DNA of 64,000 bases from WVZL01 sp041862375 (GTDB lineage Bacteria > Acidobacteriota > Aminicenantia > Aminicenantales > Aminicenantaceae): positions 107,695 to 171,694 of the forward strand of contig JBGVTE010000126.1 of assembly GCA_041862375.1 (NCBI GenBank), written 5' to 3'. Below are positions 1-9,240 of the stretch, piece by piece. A model generated the notes under the pieces. The model saw nothing but the letters and a program-made list of their open reading frames with translations, did no database searches and was not told where the DNA came from. The position numbers and the translations under genes are program-made. Each line of letters opens with the position of its first letter. Positions within the stretch are counted from its first letter, which is position 1.

Positions 1-556
1 TGCTTTTAATTATATCTTCAGGGATGACAATCTCTTTTTTAATAACCTCTGCTTGTTTCGAAGCCGGTTCTAATAGAGGAAACACATTGGGTCTTAGCGT
101 TGCTACTTGTGGTGAAGATTTAAAGGTAAACGTGACAAAAGCTTTTCCAGCAAAGATTGGCCGAGCAACTTCCAATTTCCCATCCTTAGACGCTGTCTTA
201 GTACAGTCAGAAGCTAAAGCTGCTCCTAATCTAGCTGCAACCCGTGGCGCTAAATCTTTGCCAAGGGAACTCGCTGAAAACAATACTACTCCTGGTTTAA
301 TCTCATCAGCCAAAGAAACAAGCGCTTGAGCATAGCTCTGAGCGGAATAACGGCTAAATAGAGAGTTCTCTAATAAATATATCTTCGAAACTCCGTAAGG
401 AGAAACTTCAGAAGCAAAGATTTCCATATTGTGGCCTACAAAAACAGCATTCACTTCCGTGTTCATCTCATCTGCCCTTCTTTTTCCCTCAGAAAGAGCC
501 TCCAAGGAAGATCTTTTTACTTTCCCTTCTCTCACTTCGATAAATACTAATATCAT
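1..556 (-). CDS. etfA: Electron transfer flavoprotein alpha subunit, partial (C-terminus beyond the window)
   Basis: Reading leftward from an ATG at 556 there is an open frame of 185 codons that runs off the window edge. It begins MILVFIEVREGKVKRSS and continues with LVSLADEIKPGVVLFSAS, the N-terminal Rossmann-like domain of EtfA. The FAD-binding C-terminal domain lies outside the window. A GGGAGG ribosome-binding site sits at 561-566, and the start is 12 bases after the etfB stop, the usual etfB-etfA operon order. EtfA binds FAD and, with EtfB, carries electrons between flavin dehydrogenases and a quinone oxidoreductase or a bifurcating partner. Identification is firm; the electron partner cannot be told from here. 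Confidence 0.93.
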   Translation of the reverse strand, partial: MILVFIEVREGKVKRSSLEALSEGKRRADEMNTEVNAVFVGHNMEIFASEVSPYGVSKIYLLENSLFSRYSAQSYAQALVSLADEIKPGVVLFSASSLGKDLAPRVAARLGAALASDCTKTASKDGKLEVARPIFAGKAFVTFTFKSSPQVATLRPNVFPLLEPASKQAEVIKKEIVIPEDIIKS

Positions 557-568
557 TATTCCCTCCCT

Positions 569-1351
569 TCAGATAACCTTGGCTTCACTGTGCAACAGCT
601 CTGCGAGTTTTTTTGCAGCCTCAGTGGGTTCGTCCTCGATAATCTTTACAGCCTGTCTCGTCGGAGGGGCATCAATTTTTGTAATCTCCAATTGCGACAT
701 TAATTCCTCCTCGCCCAAGCCCAAATCGCTGAGAGTAATCACCGGAATTTCTTTCTTTTTGGCCATCATTATTCCCTTAAGGGTCTCATACCGGGGTTCA
801 TTCAATCCTTTCTGGGCACTTATAACTGCAGGCAGCGAAAACTCGACCTTTTCCAGTGCGCCTTCTATTTCTCTGTGAGCAATCCCTTTGTTTCCTTCTA
901 TTTCCAACTTTACTACAACATTAACCTGAGGCAATTCCAGAAATTCAGCTACCATTGAGGGAACTTGACTGTTATCTGCTCCAACAGATTGTTTTCCAAA
1001 AAGCAACAAATCATATTCAGAATATTTTTTCTTAATGGTTTCAGCAATAATCTTAGATACTCTCAAACCATCATAACTTTCCGGAGCGTCATCTTTTACT
1101 AGAACTGCCTCATCCGCTCCCATAGCTAAACACTTCTTCAAAATCACTAATGCATCTTCAGGGCCAACAGATACAACTGTTACCTTTCCTCCCTTAGTCT
1201 CTCTTATCCTAAGGGCTTCTTCCACGGCATACTCGTCATAAGGACTTAAAACAAAATTTAAGCCTTCCTCAACTATTGCATTGTCCTCATGGCTTATCCT
1301 TATTTTTGATTCAGTATCAGGAACTCTTTTGACAAAAACATATAAATTCAA
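569..1351 (-). CDS. etfB: Electron transfer flavoprotein beta subunit
   Basis: 260 residues, a normal EtfB length. The N-terminus MNLYVFVKRVPDTESKIRI, the SPYDEYAVEEALRIRE segment and the GADEAVLVKD stretch are characteristic of EtfB, the AMP-binding subunit of the EtfAB heterodimer. It acts in the cytoplasm as an electron shuttle, for example in beta-oxidation or flavin-based bifurcation. etfA follows 12 bases downstream on the same strand. The fatty-acid synthesis genes lie upstream with a 122-base gap, so co-transcription with fabF is possible but not shown. Confidence 0.95.
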   Translation of the reverse strand: MNLYVFVKRVPDTESKIRISHEDNAIVEEGLNFVLSPYDEYAVEEALRIRETKGGKVTVVSVGPEDALVILKKCLAMGADEAVLVKDDAPESYDGLRVSKIIAETIKKKYSEYDLLLFGKQSVGADNSQVPSMVAEFLELPQVNVVVKLEIEGNKGIAHREIEGALEKVEFSLPAVISAQKGLNEPRYETLKGIMMAKKKEIPVITLSDLGLGEEELMSQLEITKIDAPPTRQAVKIIEDEPTEAAKKLAELLHSEAKVI

Positions 1352-1473
1352 TTATTCCTCCTCATAAAATCATTTATTTCATTTATAAAATTCAAGGATT
1401 TATTAAAAATGATATCTCGGGATTCTATTCTGGTCTTTCTAATCTCTCGCCAGGCTACTCTTTTCGCCTTTTT

Positions 1474-2748
1474 TTATTCTTCATATCTTTTCAGGACAAG
1501 GCAGCCATTTGTTCCACCGAATCCGAAGGAGTTGCTTATAGCGTAATTTATCTCAGCTTTACGACTCTTATTAGGAACATAATCCAAGTCACATTTAGGG
1601 TCAGGCTTTTCATAGTTGATAGTCGGAGGCATAATCTGGTTTTTCAAAGCGAGAGCAGTTATTCCTGCTTCTACTCCCCCTGCGGCACCCAAGAGGTGTC
1701 CGACCATAGACTTTGTCGAATTTACTCCTATTTTATAAGAATGGCTTCCAAAGAGCTTTTTTATTGCCAGCGTCTCAACCTTGTCGTTATAAGGCGTAGA
1801 GGTACCGTGGGCATTGATGTAATTAATCGCTTCAGGAGCAACACCGGCATCTTCGAGCGCTCTCTCCATAACCCTCAGAGCCCCTTTCCCATCCATTGCA
1901 GGAGCAGAAACATGGTAGGCATCTCCGGTCATTCCATAACCAACTATTTCGGCGTATATCAGAGCTCCTCGCTTTAGAGCCATCCCAAGTTCTTCTAGTA
2001 TGAGAACTCCTGCTCCTTCTCCCTCAACAAACCCATCTCTTTCTAGATCAAAGGGACGAGATGCCTTCTGGGGCTCATGGTTTCTCACAGAAAGAGCGCG
2101 CATCGCACAGAAGCCAGCGATTCCAAGAGGAGTTATGGGAGCCTCTGAACCCCCTGCTATCATAATATCCGCATCTCCTCGAGCAATGATTCGGAATGAA
2201 TCCCCAACAGCATGGGTGCTCGTCGTGCATGCTGTTGCGGGGGCTGAATTTGGTCCCTGTGCTTTATAGCGTATCGAAATCTGACCCGCTGCTTCGTTGA
2301 TAATGGCTGAAATCAGAAAAAATGGAGAAATCCGACTTGGCCCCTTCTCTAAGAGAATCTTATGGGTCTCTTCGATATAGCCAATACCTCCAATGCCAGA
2401 ACCCACATAAACTCCACACCTGTCTCCTTCTAAATCAGAAGGATTAATCCCAGAATCTTCCACAGCTAATTGGGCAGCGGCTATGGCGTACTGGATAAAG
2501 AGGTCCATCTTCCTAACCTCTCTTTTTTCAATAAAATTAAATGGATTAAAATTCTTTACTTCACCTGCAATTTTGGTAGAGTACTCAGAAGCATCAAACC
2601 TTGTAATCAGGTCAATCCCGCTTCTTCCTCCAAGGAGTGCTTCCCACGTCTCTCTCGTCCCTATCCCAACTGGAGTAACCAATCCGATGCCAGTGATAAC
2701 AACCCGCCTCAGGGAAAGAGATTTCTTATGGGAAGGAGAAATGTTCAT
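1474..2748 (-). CDS. fabF: 3-oxoacyl-ACP synthase II (KAS II)
   Basis: 424 residues. Elongating condensing enzyme of type II fatty-acid synthesis, which joins malonyl-ACP to an acyl-ACP with loss of CO2. The thiolase-fold catalytic set is visible: nucleophilic Cys174 in ATACTTS, His314 in NAHGTSTP, Lys346 in STKSMVGH and His351. The glycine-rich SFGFGGTN end is present. The protein starts about 14 residues before the usual RRVVITG start, so an internal start is possible; no clear Shine-Dalgarno was seen before the ATG at 2748. It is the last gene of the plsX-fabG-acpP-fabF cluster, 14 bases after acpP. Confidence 0.96.
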   Translation of the reverse strand: MNISPSHKKSLSLRRVVITGIGLVTPVGIGTRETWEALLGGRSGIDLITRFDASEYSTKIAGEVKNFNPFNFIEKREVRKMDLFIQYAIAAAQLAVEDSGINPSDLEGDRCGVYVGSGIGGIGYIEETHKILLEKGPSRISPFFLISAIINEAAGQISIRYKAQGPNSAPATACTTSTHAVGDSFRIIARGDADIMIAGGSEAPITPLGIAGFCAMRALSVRNHEPQKASRPFDLERDGFVEGEGAGVLILEELGMALKRGALIYAEIVGYGMTGDAYHVSAPAMDGKGALRVMERALEDAGVAPEAINYINAHGTSTPYNDKVETLAIKKLFGSHSYKIGVNSTKSMVGHLLGAAGGVEAGITALALKNQIMPPTINYEKPDPKCDLDYVPNKSRKAEINYAISNSFGFGGTNGCLVLKRYEE

Positions 2749-2762
2749 TATAAAATTTGGAG

Positions 2763-3008
2763 TTATTTAGAAAGATGGCTCAAGATATAATCCATGGCCT
2801 TTCCAACAGTACCCAGCTTTTCCGCATCTTCATCGGGAATATCCATCCCAAACTCATCTTCTAAGGCCATGACCAATTCAACTGTATCGAGGGAGTCAGC
2901 ACCTAAATCATCAGTGAAAGAAGCCTCCTCAGTAATTTGATCCTCGCTTATGCTGAGTTTGTCAGCAACAATTGTCTTTATTTTCTTCAACAATTCTTCC
3001 CTTTCCAT
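2763..3008 (-). CDS. acpP: Acyl carrier protein
   Basis: 81 residues, acidic, with the phosphopantetheine attachment motif GADSLDTVELVMALE and modifiable Ser39. It carries growing acyl chains between the fatty-acid synthesis enzymes and PlsX. Position between fabG and fabF is the classic bacterial order. The AGGAGGAAAAC sequence just upstream of the ATG is a good ribosome-binding site. Confidence 0.97.
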   Translation of the reverse strand: MEREELLKKIKTIVADKLSISEDQITEEASFTDDLGADSLDTVELVMALEDEFGMDIPDEDAEKLGTVGKAMDYILSHLSK

Positions 3009-3053
3009 GGTTTTCCTCCTCTTGATTTAGATAATCATTTATCAAATCTGAAG

Positions 3054-3794
3054 CTACATATACAACCCGCCATTCAAATTAATAACTTGGCCAGTTATAT
3101 AGGCGGCTCTATCGGAAAGCAGAAACTTAACAACGCAGGCAACTTCTTCTGGTGTGCCAAACCTTTTCATCGGTATTAAATCAATGAACATCGTTTTGAT
3201 TGAATCGGAAAGATTATCTGTCATAGGAGTAGCAATATAGCCCGGAGCAACAGCATTAACTGTAATCCCACGTGTGGCTACTTCCCTGGCCAATGATTTT
3301 GTAAAGCCAATTACTCCCGCTTTAGAAGCAGCATAATTAGTTTGGCCTGGATTTCCCATTAATCCAACCACAGAAGAGATGTTGACTATTCGACCGTACC
3401 GATTGCTTATCATATGTCTTATGACTGCCTTGGATACATTAAAAATCCCCTTCAAGTTAACCGCCAAAACAGCATCCCACTCTTCCTCTTTCATCCTCAT
3501 CAGAAGGTTATCCCGAGTTACTCCAGCATTATTAACTAAAAAATCAATCTTTTGGTGATTCTTCACTATAATATCAACGACTCCCTGTATCTCTTCCAAA
3601 CTAGACACATCCGCTTTATAAGATGAGGCTATTCCCCCATCCTTTTTAATCTTAGAAGTAACCTTTTTAAGCTTCTCTTCCTGAATGTCAATCAAGACAA
3701 CTTCTGCACCGCATCCTGCCAGTTCAGATGCAATACTCTCACCAATCCCCTGGGAAGCCCCTGTGATGAGTGCTGTTTTTTGAGATAAATCCAT
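3054..3794 (-). CDS. fabG: 3-oxoacyl-ACP reductase
   Basis: NADPH-dependent short-chain dehydrogenase/reductase that reduces beta-ketoacyl-ACP in fatty-acid elongation. Numbered from the TTG at 3806, the Rossmann motif GASQGIGES starts at residue 17, NNAG is at 92-95, and the catalytic set is Ser145, Tyr158 and Lys162 (YAASK). The TTG start would overlap plsX by 11 bases; the ATG at 3794, which gives MDLSQKTALITG, lies just past the plsX stop and is preferred here. About 246 residues, the usual FabG length. Its place between plsX and acpP supports the fatty-acid role over other SDR activities. Confidence 0.95.
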   Translation of the reverse strand: MDLSQKTALITGASQGIGESIASELAGCGAEVVLIDIQEEKLKKVTSKIKKDGGIASSYKADVSSLEEIQGVVDIIVKNHQKIDFLVNNAGVTRDNLLMRMKEEEWDAVLAVNLKGIFNVSKAVIRHMISNRYGRIVNISSVVGLMGNPGQTNYAASKAGVIGFTKSLAREVATRGITVNAVAPGYIATPMTDNLSDSIKTMFIDLIPMKRFGTPEEVACVVKFLLSDRAAYITGQVINLNGGLYM

Positions 3795-3795
3795 C

Positions 3796-4809
3796 TTAGG
3801 ACTCAACCTCGCTTATAATCTGAATTTCCCTGGCCATGGCCTGTTGAATTCTGTCCTGAATCCTGCTTACTACAAAATCTTTGGCTAGCTTCACTGCACT
3901 TTTAACTGCATTGACATTCGAACGTCCGTGCCCTATGATGCAAACTCCGTTTAATCCCAGCAGAAGGGCTCCTCCATACTCAGTGTAGTCTACTTTCTTA
4001 AACAACTTATTCAAATTTCTCTTCATCAATAAATAGCCGAGTTTTGCAAAAAAATTTTTCATGATTTCATTGCGGACCATGAAGAAAAAGGTTTCTATTA
4101 CTCCTTCACTAGCTTTTAAGGCAACATTACCAGTGAAACCATCGCTGACAATAACATCAGCCTTCCCAGAAAAAATGTCTTTCCCCTCTATATTCCCGAT
4201 AAAATTCAGGGAAGATAACTGCAGTTGTTCGAAGACTTGCTTGGTCAACTCATTTCCCTTGGATTCCTCTTCGCCAATACTCATCAATCCTATGCGAGAA
4301 TTCTTTAGCCCCAAAACATTTTCCATGAAAACTCGCCCCATTATAGCAAACTGGACTAAATGCTGGGGACGGCAATCAACGTTTGCTCCTACATCTATGA
4401 GGAGAGTAAGGCCCTGTAATGTAGGAACAAGGAGGGCTAAAGCTGGTTTGTCAACTCCTTTTAATGAACCTAAAATTTTTTTCGAAATGTAGACTACAGC
4501 CGCAGTATTTCCTGTGCTCACAAATGCATTTGCTTCTCCATTTTTAACGAGTTGAGCGCCAACACGGATGGAAGAGTTCTTCTTTTTTCTAAAGGAAAAA
4601 ACACCTTCACTCATGCCTATTGCTTCTGGAGCATCAATGATTGTGACCTTTGCCGAGTATTCTTTGTGTTTAGAGAATTCCTTTTTTATCAGCTTTTCTA
4701 CGCCTACAAGCAGAACTTCAATTTTGAACTCCTGAGACGCCCTAATAGCCCCTTCTACTGCCACGTGGGGACCAAAGTCTCCTCCCATGGCATCTACAGC
4801 GATCTTCAT
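3796..4809 (-). CDS. plsX: Phosphate acyltransferase PlsX
   Basis: 337 residues. PlsX converts acyl-ACP to acyl-phosphate, the first step of phospholipid synthesis through PlsY. The family hallmark DAMGGDFGPHVAVEGA is at the N-terminus, and SIGEEESKGNELTK plus VSDGFTGNVALK are diagnostic. It starts 13 bases after the rpmF stop with a GAGGGA ribosome-binding site and precedes fabG. The conserved yceD-rpmF-plsX order links phospholipid synthesis with a ribosomal protein gene. fabH and fabD, often found just after plsX, are absent here. Confidence 0.97.
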   Translation of the reverse strand: MKIAVDAMGGDFGPHVAVEGAIRASQEFKIEVLLVGVEKLIKKEFSKHKEYSAKVTIIDAPEAIGMSEGVFSFRKKKNSSIRVGAQLVKNGEANAFVSTGNTAAVVYISKKILGSLKGVDKPALALLVPTLQGLTLLIDVGANVDCRPQHLVQFAIMGRVFMENVLGLKNSRIGLMSIGEEESKGNELTKQVFEQLQLSSLNFIGNIEGKDIFSGKADVIVSDGFTGNVALKASEGVIETFFFMVRNEIMKNFFAKLGYLLMKRNLNKLFKKVDYTEYGGALLLGLNGVCIIGHGRSNVNAVKSAVKLAKDFVVSRIQDRIQQAMAREIQIISEVES

Positions 4810-4822
4810 TCATCCCTCATTA

Positions 4823-5002
4823 CTATTCTGCCCCTTCTATAACCTGCCTTCCTTTGTAAAATCCGCATTCTGGACAGACGCGGTGGGGCAATTTGGGATT
4901 TCCACAGTTGGAACAAAGAGATAGAGCAGGAATAGTCAAGAAGTCATGAGCACGTCTCTTCCTTTTCCTTGAATGAGAATGTCTTCTTTTTGGATTAGCC
5001 AT
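4823..5002 (-). CDS. rpmF: 50S ribosomal protein L32
   Basis: 59 residues, starting MANPKRRHSHSRKRKRRAHD, the recognisable L32 N-terminus. Two CxxC pairs follow, CSNC at about 30-33 and CPEC at about 43-46, the zinc-binding form of L32. The ATG directly abuts the yceD stop codon (TAAATG), implying translational coupling. It sits between yceD and plsX, the standard arrangement in many bacteria. Confidence 0.96.
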   Translation of the reverse strand: MANPKRRHSHSRKRKRRAHDFLTIPALSLCSNCGNPKLPHRVCPECGFYKGRQVIEGAE

Positions 5003-5533
5003 TTATCCTTTATCTTTGATGAATAATATTAGCTTCTGAAGGCGAGGATCAGAATCTTTTACTTCGCAACCGCATTTATCAACTCGCTGATTTTTTCCGC
5101 AAACAGGGCATATGCCTTGGCACTCTTCAGAGCATAAAGGTTTAAGAGGGAAAGTCATGTTTAGCTGCTCCAACACAACTTCTCCTGTATCAATCTGCCG
5201 ATTGTAGTAAAAAAAGTTATTCAAATCCTCACTTTTCAACTCGTCTTTTATTAAGTCGAGCTCTTCGGGAAGATAGACAAGATCAAAGTTGGAATCAACA
5301 GGAAATTTGAATGGCATCAAACAGCGGCTACATACAAAACTAATGCATGTCTTTATTTTCCCCTTGATCCGTATCTCTTCTCCAATTTTTTTGATGTCTA
5401 ATTCAGCATGAACAGGCTGAAGAAAAACCACACTCTCCTCGACAAGGTCTAAACTTGAAAACTCAAAATCCTTGGAAACCGTTAGGCCTTCTTTGGGTAA
5501 TCTATCTACACTTATAAGCATTTTCTTCTCCAA
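5003..5533 (-). CDS. yceD: YceD/DUF177 family protein (23S rRNA accumulation factor type)
   Basis: 176 residues. The C-terminal half carries the YceD signature: ISFVCSRCLMPF, then CSEECQGICPVCGKN and DKCGCEV, a cysteine-rich segment. The very end, DPRLQKLILF, matches the family's usual DPRLAKL tail. YceD/DUF177 proteins are almost always encoded next to rpmF and are linked to 23S rRNA accumulation in E. coli and plants; the exact biochemical role is not settled. First gene of the rpmF-plsX-fab operon. Confidence 0.9.
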   Translation of the reverse strand: MEKKMLISVDRLPKEGLTVSKDFEFSSLDLVEESVVFLQPVHAELDIKKIGEEIRIKGKIKTCISFVCSRCLMPFKFPVDSNFDLVYLPEELDLIKDELKSEDLNNFFYYNRQIDTGEVVLEQLNMTFPLKPLCSEECQGICPVCGKNQRVDKCGCEVKDSDPRLQKLILFIKDKG

Positions 5534-5705
5534 AACATTCTCACTATTATAACATCTTGCCTTCCTTTGTCAATAAGACCAAATTTTGGGATCAGATCTA
5601 TTTTTATTTCAATTCTAAGCTTATAAATTTGGCATTTTTCTTTTATGAAAATGTTATAAAAATGAAAAAAACAGGCAAAATAGGACCAGCCCCTTTTTAA
5701 TAAGC

Positions 5706-5733
5706 TTGATATCTTGAAGTCGAAATGTATAAT
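5706..5733 (+). promoter_or_regulatory. Sigma-70-type promoter upstream of the 5762 gene and polA
   Basis: TTGATA at 5706-5711, a 16-base spacer and a perfect TATAAT at 5728-5733, about 30 bases before the first ATG of the downstream gene. It is well placed to drive the small gene at 5762 and polA. Assigned by pattern only. Confidence 0.6.
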
Positions 5734-5761
5734 ATAAATAAAATTAAGCCAGCGACAGAAA

Positions 5762-6031
5762 ATGGGCATGATGAATTCAAATATTGACCACAAAGGCGTG
5801 CTTTTTCACATCCAGACCCAAGACAAGGGTCCAAAAGTTAATTACGTTGAATCTCTCATCTTCAAATCTGGAAAACTTCTCTCTTCACGAAAAGCTTCTT
5901 ATCTCTCTTGCTTAAGAAGTCCAGAGTTAAAAGAGAAGATTGAGCAATTAATAAAAGGCCAACACCACACTATTATCAAAGAGATTACAGAAGGAAAATT
6001 TGACCACTTTCTCAACTCCACCGATCCCTGA
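5762..6031 (+). CDS. Small conserved-looking protein of unknown function
   Basis: 89 residues with no signal peptide or membrane segment. The segment GVLFHIQTQDKGPKVNYVES followed by IFKSGKLLSSRKASY resembles short proteins seen in Acidobacteria and deltaproteobacteria that carry a HIQTED-type core, but no function is known to me. A good promoter lies just upstream and polA follows about 80 bases later. Three in-frame ATGs (5762, 5768, 5771) compete as starts and no strong Shine-Dalgarno decides between them. Confidence 0.65.
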   Translation: MGMMNSNIDHKGVLFHIQTQDKGPKVNYVESLIFKSGKLLSSRKASYLSCLRSPELKEKIEQLIKGQHHTIIKEITEGKFDHFLNSTDP

Positions 6032-6110
6032 TGAAAGATTCAAACTCTCATTAAATCCCTTGAAAACGTGAAAGCCTTTAAAATAAAATTTTTAATTGAT
6101 AAAGACTAAA

Positions 6111-8786
6111 ATGATAGGAAAAAAGCTCTTTTTAATAGACGGGAATTCTCTGCTTTACCGCTCTTATTATGCCATTAAACGTCTCTCTACTTCTCAAGGA
6201 TTCCCTACTAACGCCATCTATGGATTCATCAACACGCTCAGGAAACTCATCGACCAAGAGACCCCTGAATATTTGGGTATAGTCTTTGATACCAAGGGAC
6301 CTACAATCCGGCATGCGGCTTATAAAGAATATAAAGCCCAACGAAAGCCGATGCCAGAAGATTTAGCTGTTCAAATCCCTGTCGTTAAAAAGATTATCAA
6401 CGCCTTAAACATTCCCTTCTTTGAATTCGAGAAATATGAAGCCGACGATGTGCTGGGAAGCCTGGTTCGGAAAGCATCGTCCAGAAAGATTCACTTTTAC
6501 ATTGTTTCTACTGACAAAGATCTTTTCCAGCTCGTGGATAAAACAGTATATGTCTACAATCCTGTAAAGGAGATTTATCTGGATGAAAAAAAAGTGAAGG
6601 AATACTTCGGTGTTTTGCCTTCTCAGGTTATTGACGTTCTTGCCCTGTGGGGAGATCCTTCAGACAATATCCCTGGAGTGCCAGGAATCGGAGAAAAAAC
6701 ATCCAAAACTCTCATTAATCAATTCGGCTCCCTGAATAACCTTCTCAGAAACCTGGATACATTAAAAAACCCACGATTAAAAGAAAAGATAGAACAGAAC
6801 TTAGACCAACTTGAGATGAGCAGGGCACTGGTGACTATAGAAAAAGATTTAGATATAAAATTCAATCTAGATGAATTTCGCTTAATCGAGCCCAACTATG
6901 AAGAAATCACAGAAATTTTTAACGAATTAGGGTTCTCCTCTCTGCTCTCTGAGTATTTGAAAGATAAAAAGGATGCAAAAAAAACGTATGTAGTTATTCA
7001 CACTGAACAGGAACTGAAGAAGCTCGTTGAAAAAATTAAAAAATCTAAAGTTATATCTGTAGACACAGAAACCGACAGCCCATATCCGACTCAAGCCCGC
7101 CTGGTTGGAATATCTTTCTCTCTCGAACCTCATCATGCATACTACCTTCCACTTCGTCATGACTATAAAGGTGTTCCGTACCAAATCTCCAAAAATTCAG
7201 CCTTCCATCTTCTAGAAGAAGTGCTCTGTGATCCAGGAATAAAAAAAGTCGGTCAGAATATGAAATATGACTATATCGTTTTTAAAAGAGAAGGCATTCT
7301 GATGAAAGGCTTAGATCTGGATGCTATGGTTCTCTCTTATCTGCTTGAGCCGAATTGGGGAAAACACAATCTAAATAAATTGGCCTTACATTATCTACAG
7401 GAAAAAACTATTGATTACACTGATGTGGTGGGAAAAGGCAAAAAAGAGGTTACGATTGACAAAGTTGCCATCGATAAAGTTGCGCCTTATGCATGCCAGG
7501 ACGCAGATCTGGCACTGCAGCTTAGCTCGCTCCTTTGGCCAAAGGTAAAAGAAAAAAATTTAGAGTCCCTCTACCGAAAAATAGAGCTTCCCTTGATCGA
7601 AGTTCTAGCAGACATGGAAATGTGGGGCATTAAAATTGAAACTCGAGCTTTAAAAAAATTATCTTTCGAGCTGAAACAGGAACTTGACTTTTTAACAAAA
7701 AAAATCTATGCGGCAAGCGGTGAAGAATTCAATATTAATTCCCCTCAACAGCTTGCAGATGTTCTCTTCAATAAGATGAATCTCCCCCCCTCAAGAAAGA
7801 CAAAAATAACCAAGGGGTATTCGACCTCTGTTGCTATTCTCCAGGATTTAGCTCCCTCGTATCCCATTGCAAAGGACGTCTTGGAGTACAGGCAACTAGC
7901 AAAACTAAAATCATCGTATGCTGACTCACTCCCTCTTCTCCTCAACCCAGAAACAGAGAGAATCCACACTTCCTACAACCAAACCATCGCAGCCACGGGC
8001 AGGCTTTCAAGCAGTGATCCGAATCTCCAGAATATTCCTGTCAAGGGAGAACTGGGACAGAGGTTCCGCCAAGCATTTATTCCAGACTCTAGCCATCTGT
8101 TTCTATCCGCTGACTACTCTCAAATTGAACTTAGGGTCCTGGCTCATCTCTCACATGATCCAGCTCTCGTGGAAAGCTTCCACAAGGGACACGATATACA
8201 CGAGGACACAGCCGCTCGGGTTTTCGGCGGGAATTCACTCCTCTTTAAGGAAGAACAGCGAAGAAGGGCCAAAATCATAAATTTCAGTATCGTTTATGGA
8301 GCATCAGCCTATTCTCTAGCCCGAGAACTTGAGACATCGCCCTCTGAAGCCCAGAAATTTATTGACCTTTACTTTGAAAAATACCCAAGGGTCCGGGAAT
8401 TCCTGGAGAGGCAGGTGAAGGATGCTCAAAAGAGGGGTTTTGCCGAAACCCTCTTCGGAAGGAAAAGACAGGTCCCGGAATTAAAACATGCAGATAAATT
8501 GACCCAGCAGGCTGGACGCCGCATCGCACTAAACACTCCCATCCAAGGTACGGCAGCAGATTTAATGAAAAAAGCCATGATTGATATATGGCTGGAATTA
8601 AAAAAACGCAAACTTAAATCTAAGATGATCCTTCAAGTCCATGATGAGCTAGTTTTTGAAGTGCCGGATAAAGAAAGGGATGAACTGGAAGATTTAGCTA
8701 AGAAAAATATGGAGAAAGTTTATCCCCTGAAAGTTCCCCTCAAAGTTCATCTGGGATGGGGTATAAACTGGGCTGAAGCCAAATAA
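6111..8786 (+). CDS. polA: DNA polymerase I with intact proofreading domain
   Basis: About 891 residues from the ATG at 6111 (MIGKKLFLIDGNSLLYRSYY); an in-frame TTG at 6096 would add five residues. Order of domains: 5'-3' exonuclease (residues 1 to about 290), 3'-5' exonuclease (about 300-480) and polymerase. All three proofreading motifs are present: VDTETDS near 320, NMKYD near 385 and YACQDAD near 465. Polymerase motif A DYSQIELRVLAHLS is near 670, the O-helix RRRAKIINFSIVYG near 720 and motif C QVHDELVFE near 845. Many bacteria have lost proofreading in PolA; this one appears to keep it. Role: gap filling, Okazaki fragment maturation and repair. Confidence 0.97.
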   Translation: MIGKKLFLIDGNSLLYRSYYAIKRLSTSQGFPTNAIYGFINTLRKLIDQETPEYLGIVFDTKGPTIRHAAYKEYKAQRKPMPEDLAVQIPVVKKIINALNIPFFEFEKYEADDVLGSLVRKASSRKIHFYIVSTDKDLFQLVDKTVYVYNPVKEIYLDEKKVKEYFGVLPSQVIDVLALWGDPSDNIPGVPGIGEKTSKTLINQFGSLNNLLRNLDTLKNPRLKEKIEQNLDQLEMSRALVTIEKDLDIKFNLDEFRLIEPNYEEITEIFNELGFSSLLSEYLKDKKDAKKTYVVIHTEQELKKLVEKIKKSKVISVDTETDSPYPTQARLVGISFSLEPHHAYYLPLRHDYKGVPYQISKNSAFHLLEEVLCDPGIKKVGQNMKYDYIVFKREGILMKGLDLDAMVLSYLLEPNWGKHNLNKLALHYLQEKTIDYTDVVGKGKKEVTIDKVAIDKVAPYACQDADLALQLSSLLWPKVKEKNLESLYRKIELPLIEVLADMEMWGIKIETRALKKLSFELKQELDFLTKKIYAASGEEFNINSPQQLADVLFNKMNLPPSRKTKITKGYSTSVAILQDLAPSYPIAKDVLEYRQLAKLKSSYADSLPLLLNPETERIHTSYNQTIAATGRLSSSDPNLQNIPVKGELGQRFRQAFIPDSSHLFLSADYSQIELRVLAHLSHDPALVESFHKGHDIHEDTAARVFGGNSLLFKEEQRRRAKIINFSIVYGASAYSLARELETSPSEAQKFIDLYFEKYPRVREFLERQVKDAQKRGFAETLFGRKRQVPELKHADKLTQQAGRRIALNTPIQGTAADLMKKAMIDIWLELKKRKLKSKMILQVHDELVFEVPDKERDELEDLAKKNMEKVYPLKVPLKVHLGWGINWAEAK

Positions 8787-9240
8787 GAAATATCTTAAAA
8801 ACCTCAACATCTTTTTTTTCCCTAGCTCTATACCTTTAATTGAGACTGCCTTAAGATTTAAAGAAGATAAATTGCTTCGCACCCTGTATCAGATAAACCT
8901 ATATAAACTCATGCATGAAGATTCCGCAGGAAAAAATTGAGCGCTGCTGCAAATCTCCCCCAGAGAATATAGGGAATAAGAAACATTCCTGCTGGTTTGA
9001 AATAAGCTTTTAGTAAAGGCACTATATTTCCACAACAAAACGGATGCCAGAATTATTCATCAAGAAAAGGCAGGGTGCTGGCTGTCTAGGGGAAATAAGC
9101 AAAAGGGAAACTATGAAATGCCCAAATGTCTCCTTGTCCAGCCAGCGCAACAAGGTTATGGATTTTATAACATAGAAGCATGAGAAAATCAATCGCCGGG
9201 GTGGGCGATTTTAAAGGTAATTACTCTATGGGCTTAAACA
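8787..9240. other. Intergenic gap between convergent polA and kinase genes
   Basis: 454 bases without a supported gene. It holds an 8-bp inverted repeat with a long loop (GCTGGCTG at 9077-9084, CAGCCAGC at 9139-9146) and a short hairpin nearer the kinase gene, listed separately. A 20-codon frame starting ATGAAATGCCC at 9114 was seen but not supported as a gene. Confidence 0.6.
9191..9210 (-). terminator. Possible terminator hairpin after the kinase gene
   Basis: AATCGCC at 9191-9197 pairs with GGCGATT at 9204-9210 around a 6-base loop. On the minus strand it lies 31 bases past the kinase stop and is followed by GATTTTCTC, a weak T tract. It could serve either convergent transcript; strength is doubtful. 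Confidence 0.35.

Noticed and set aside
9114..9176. 20-codon frame starting MKCPNVSLSSQ, similar in its first four residues to the kinase start at 11727
   Set aside because: Too short, no further similarity, and the resemblance covers only a few codons.
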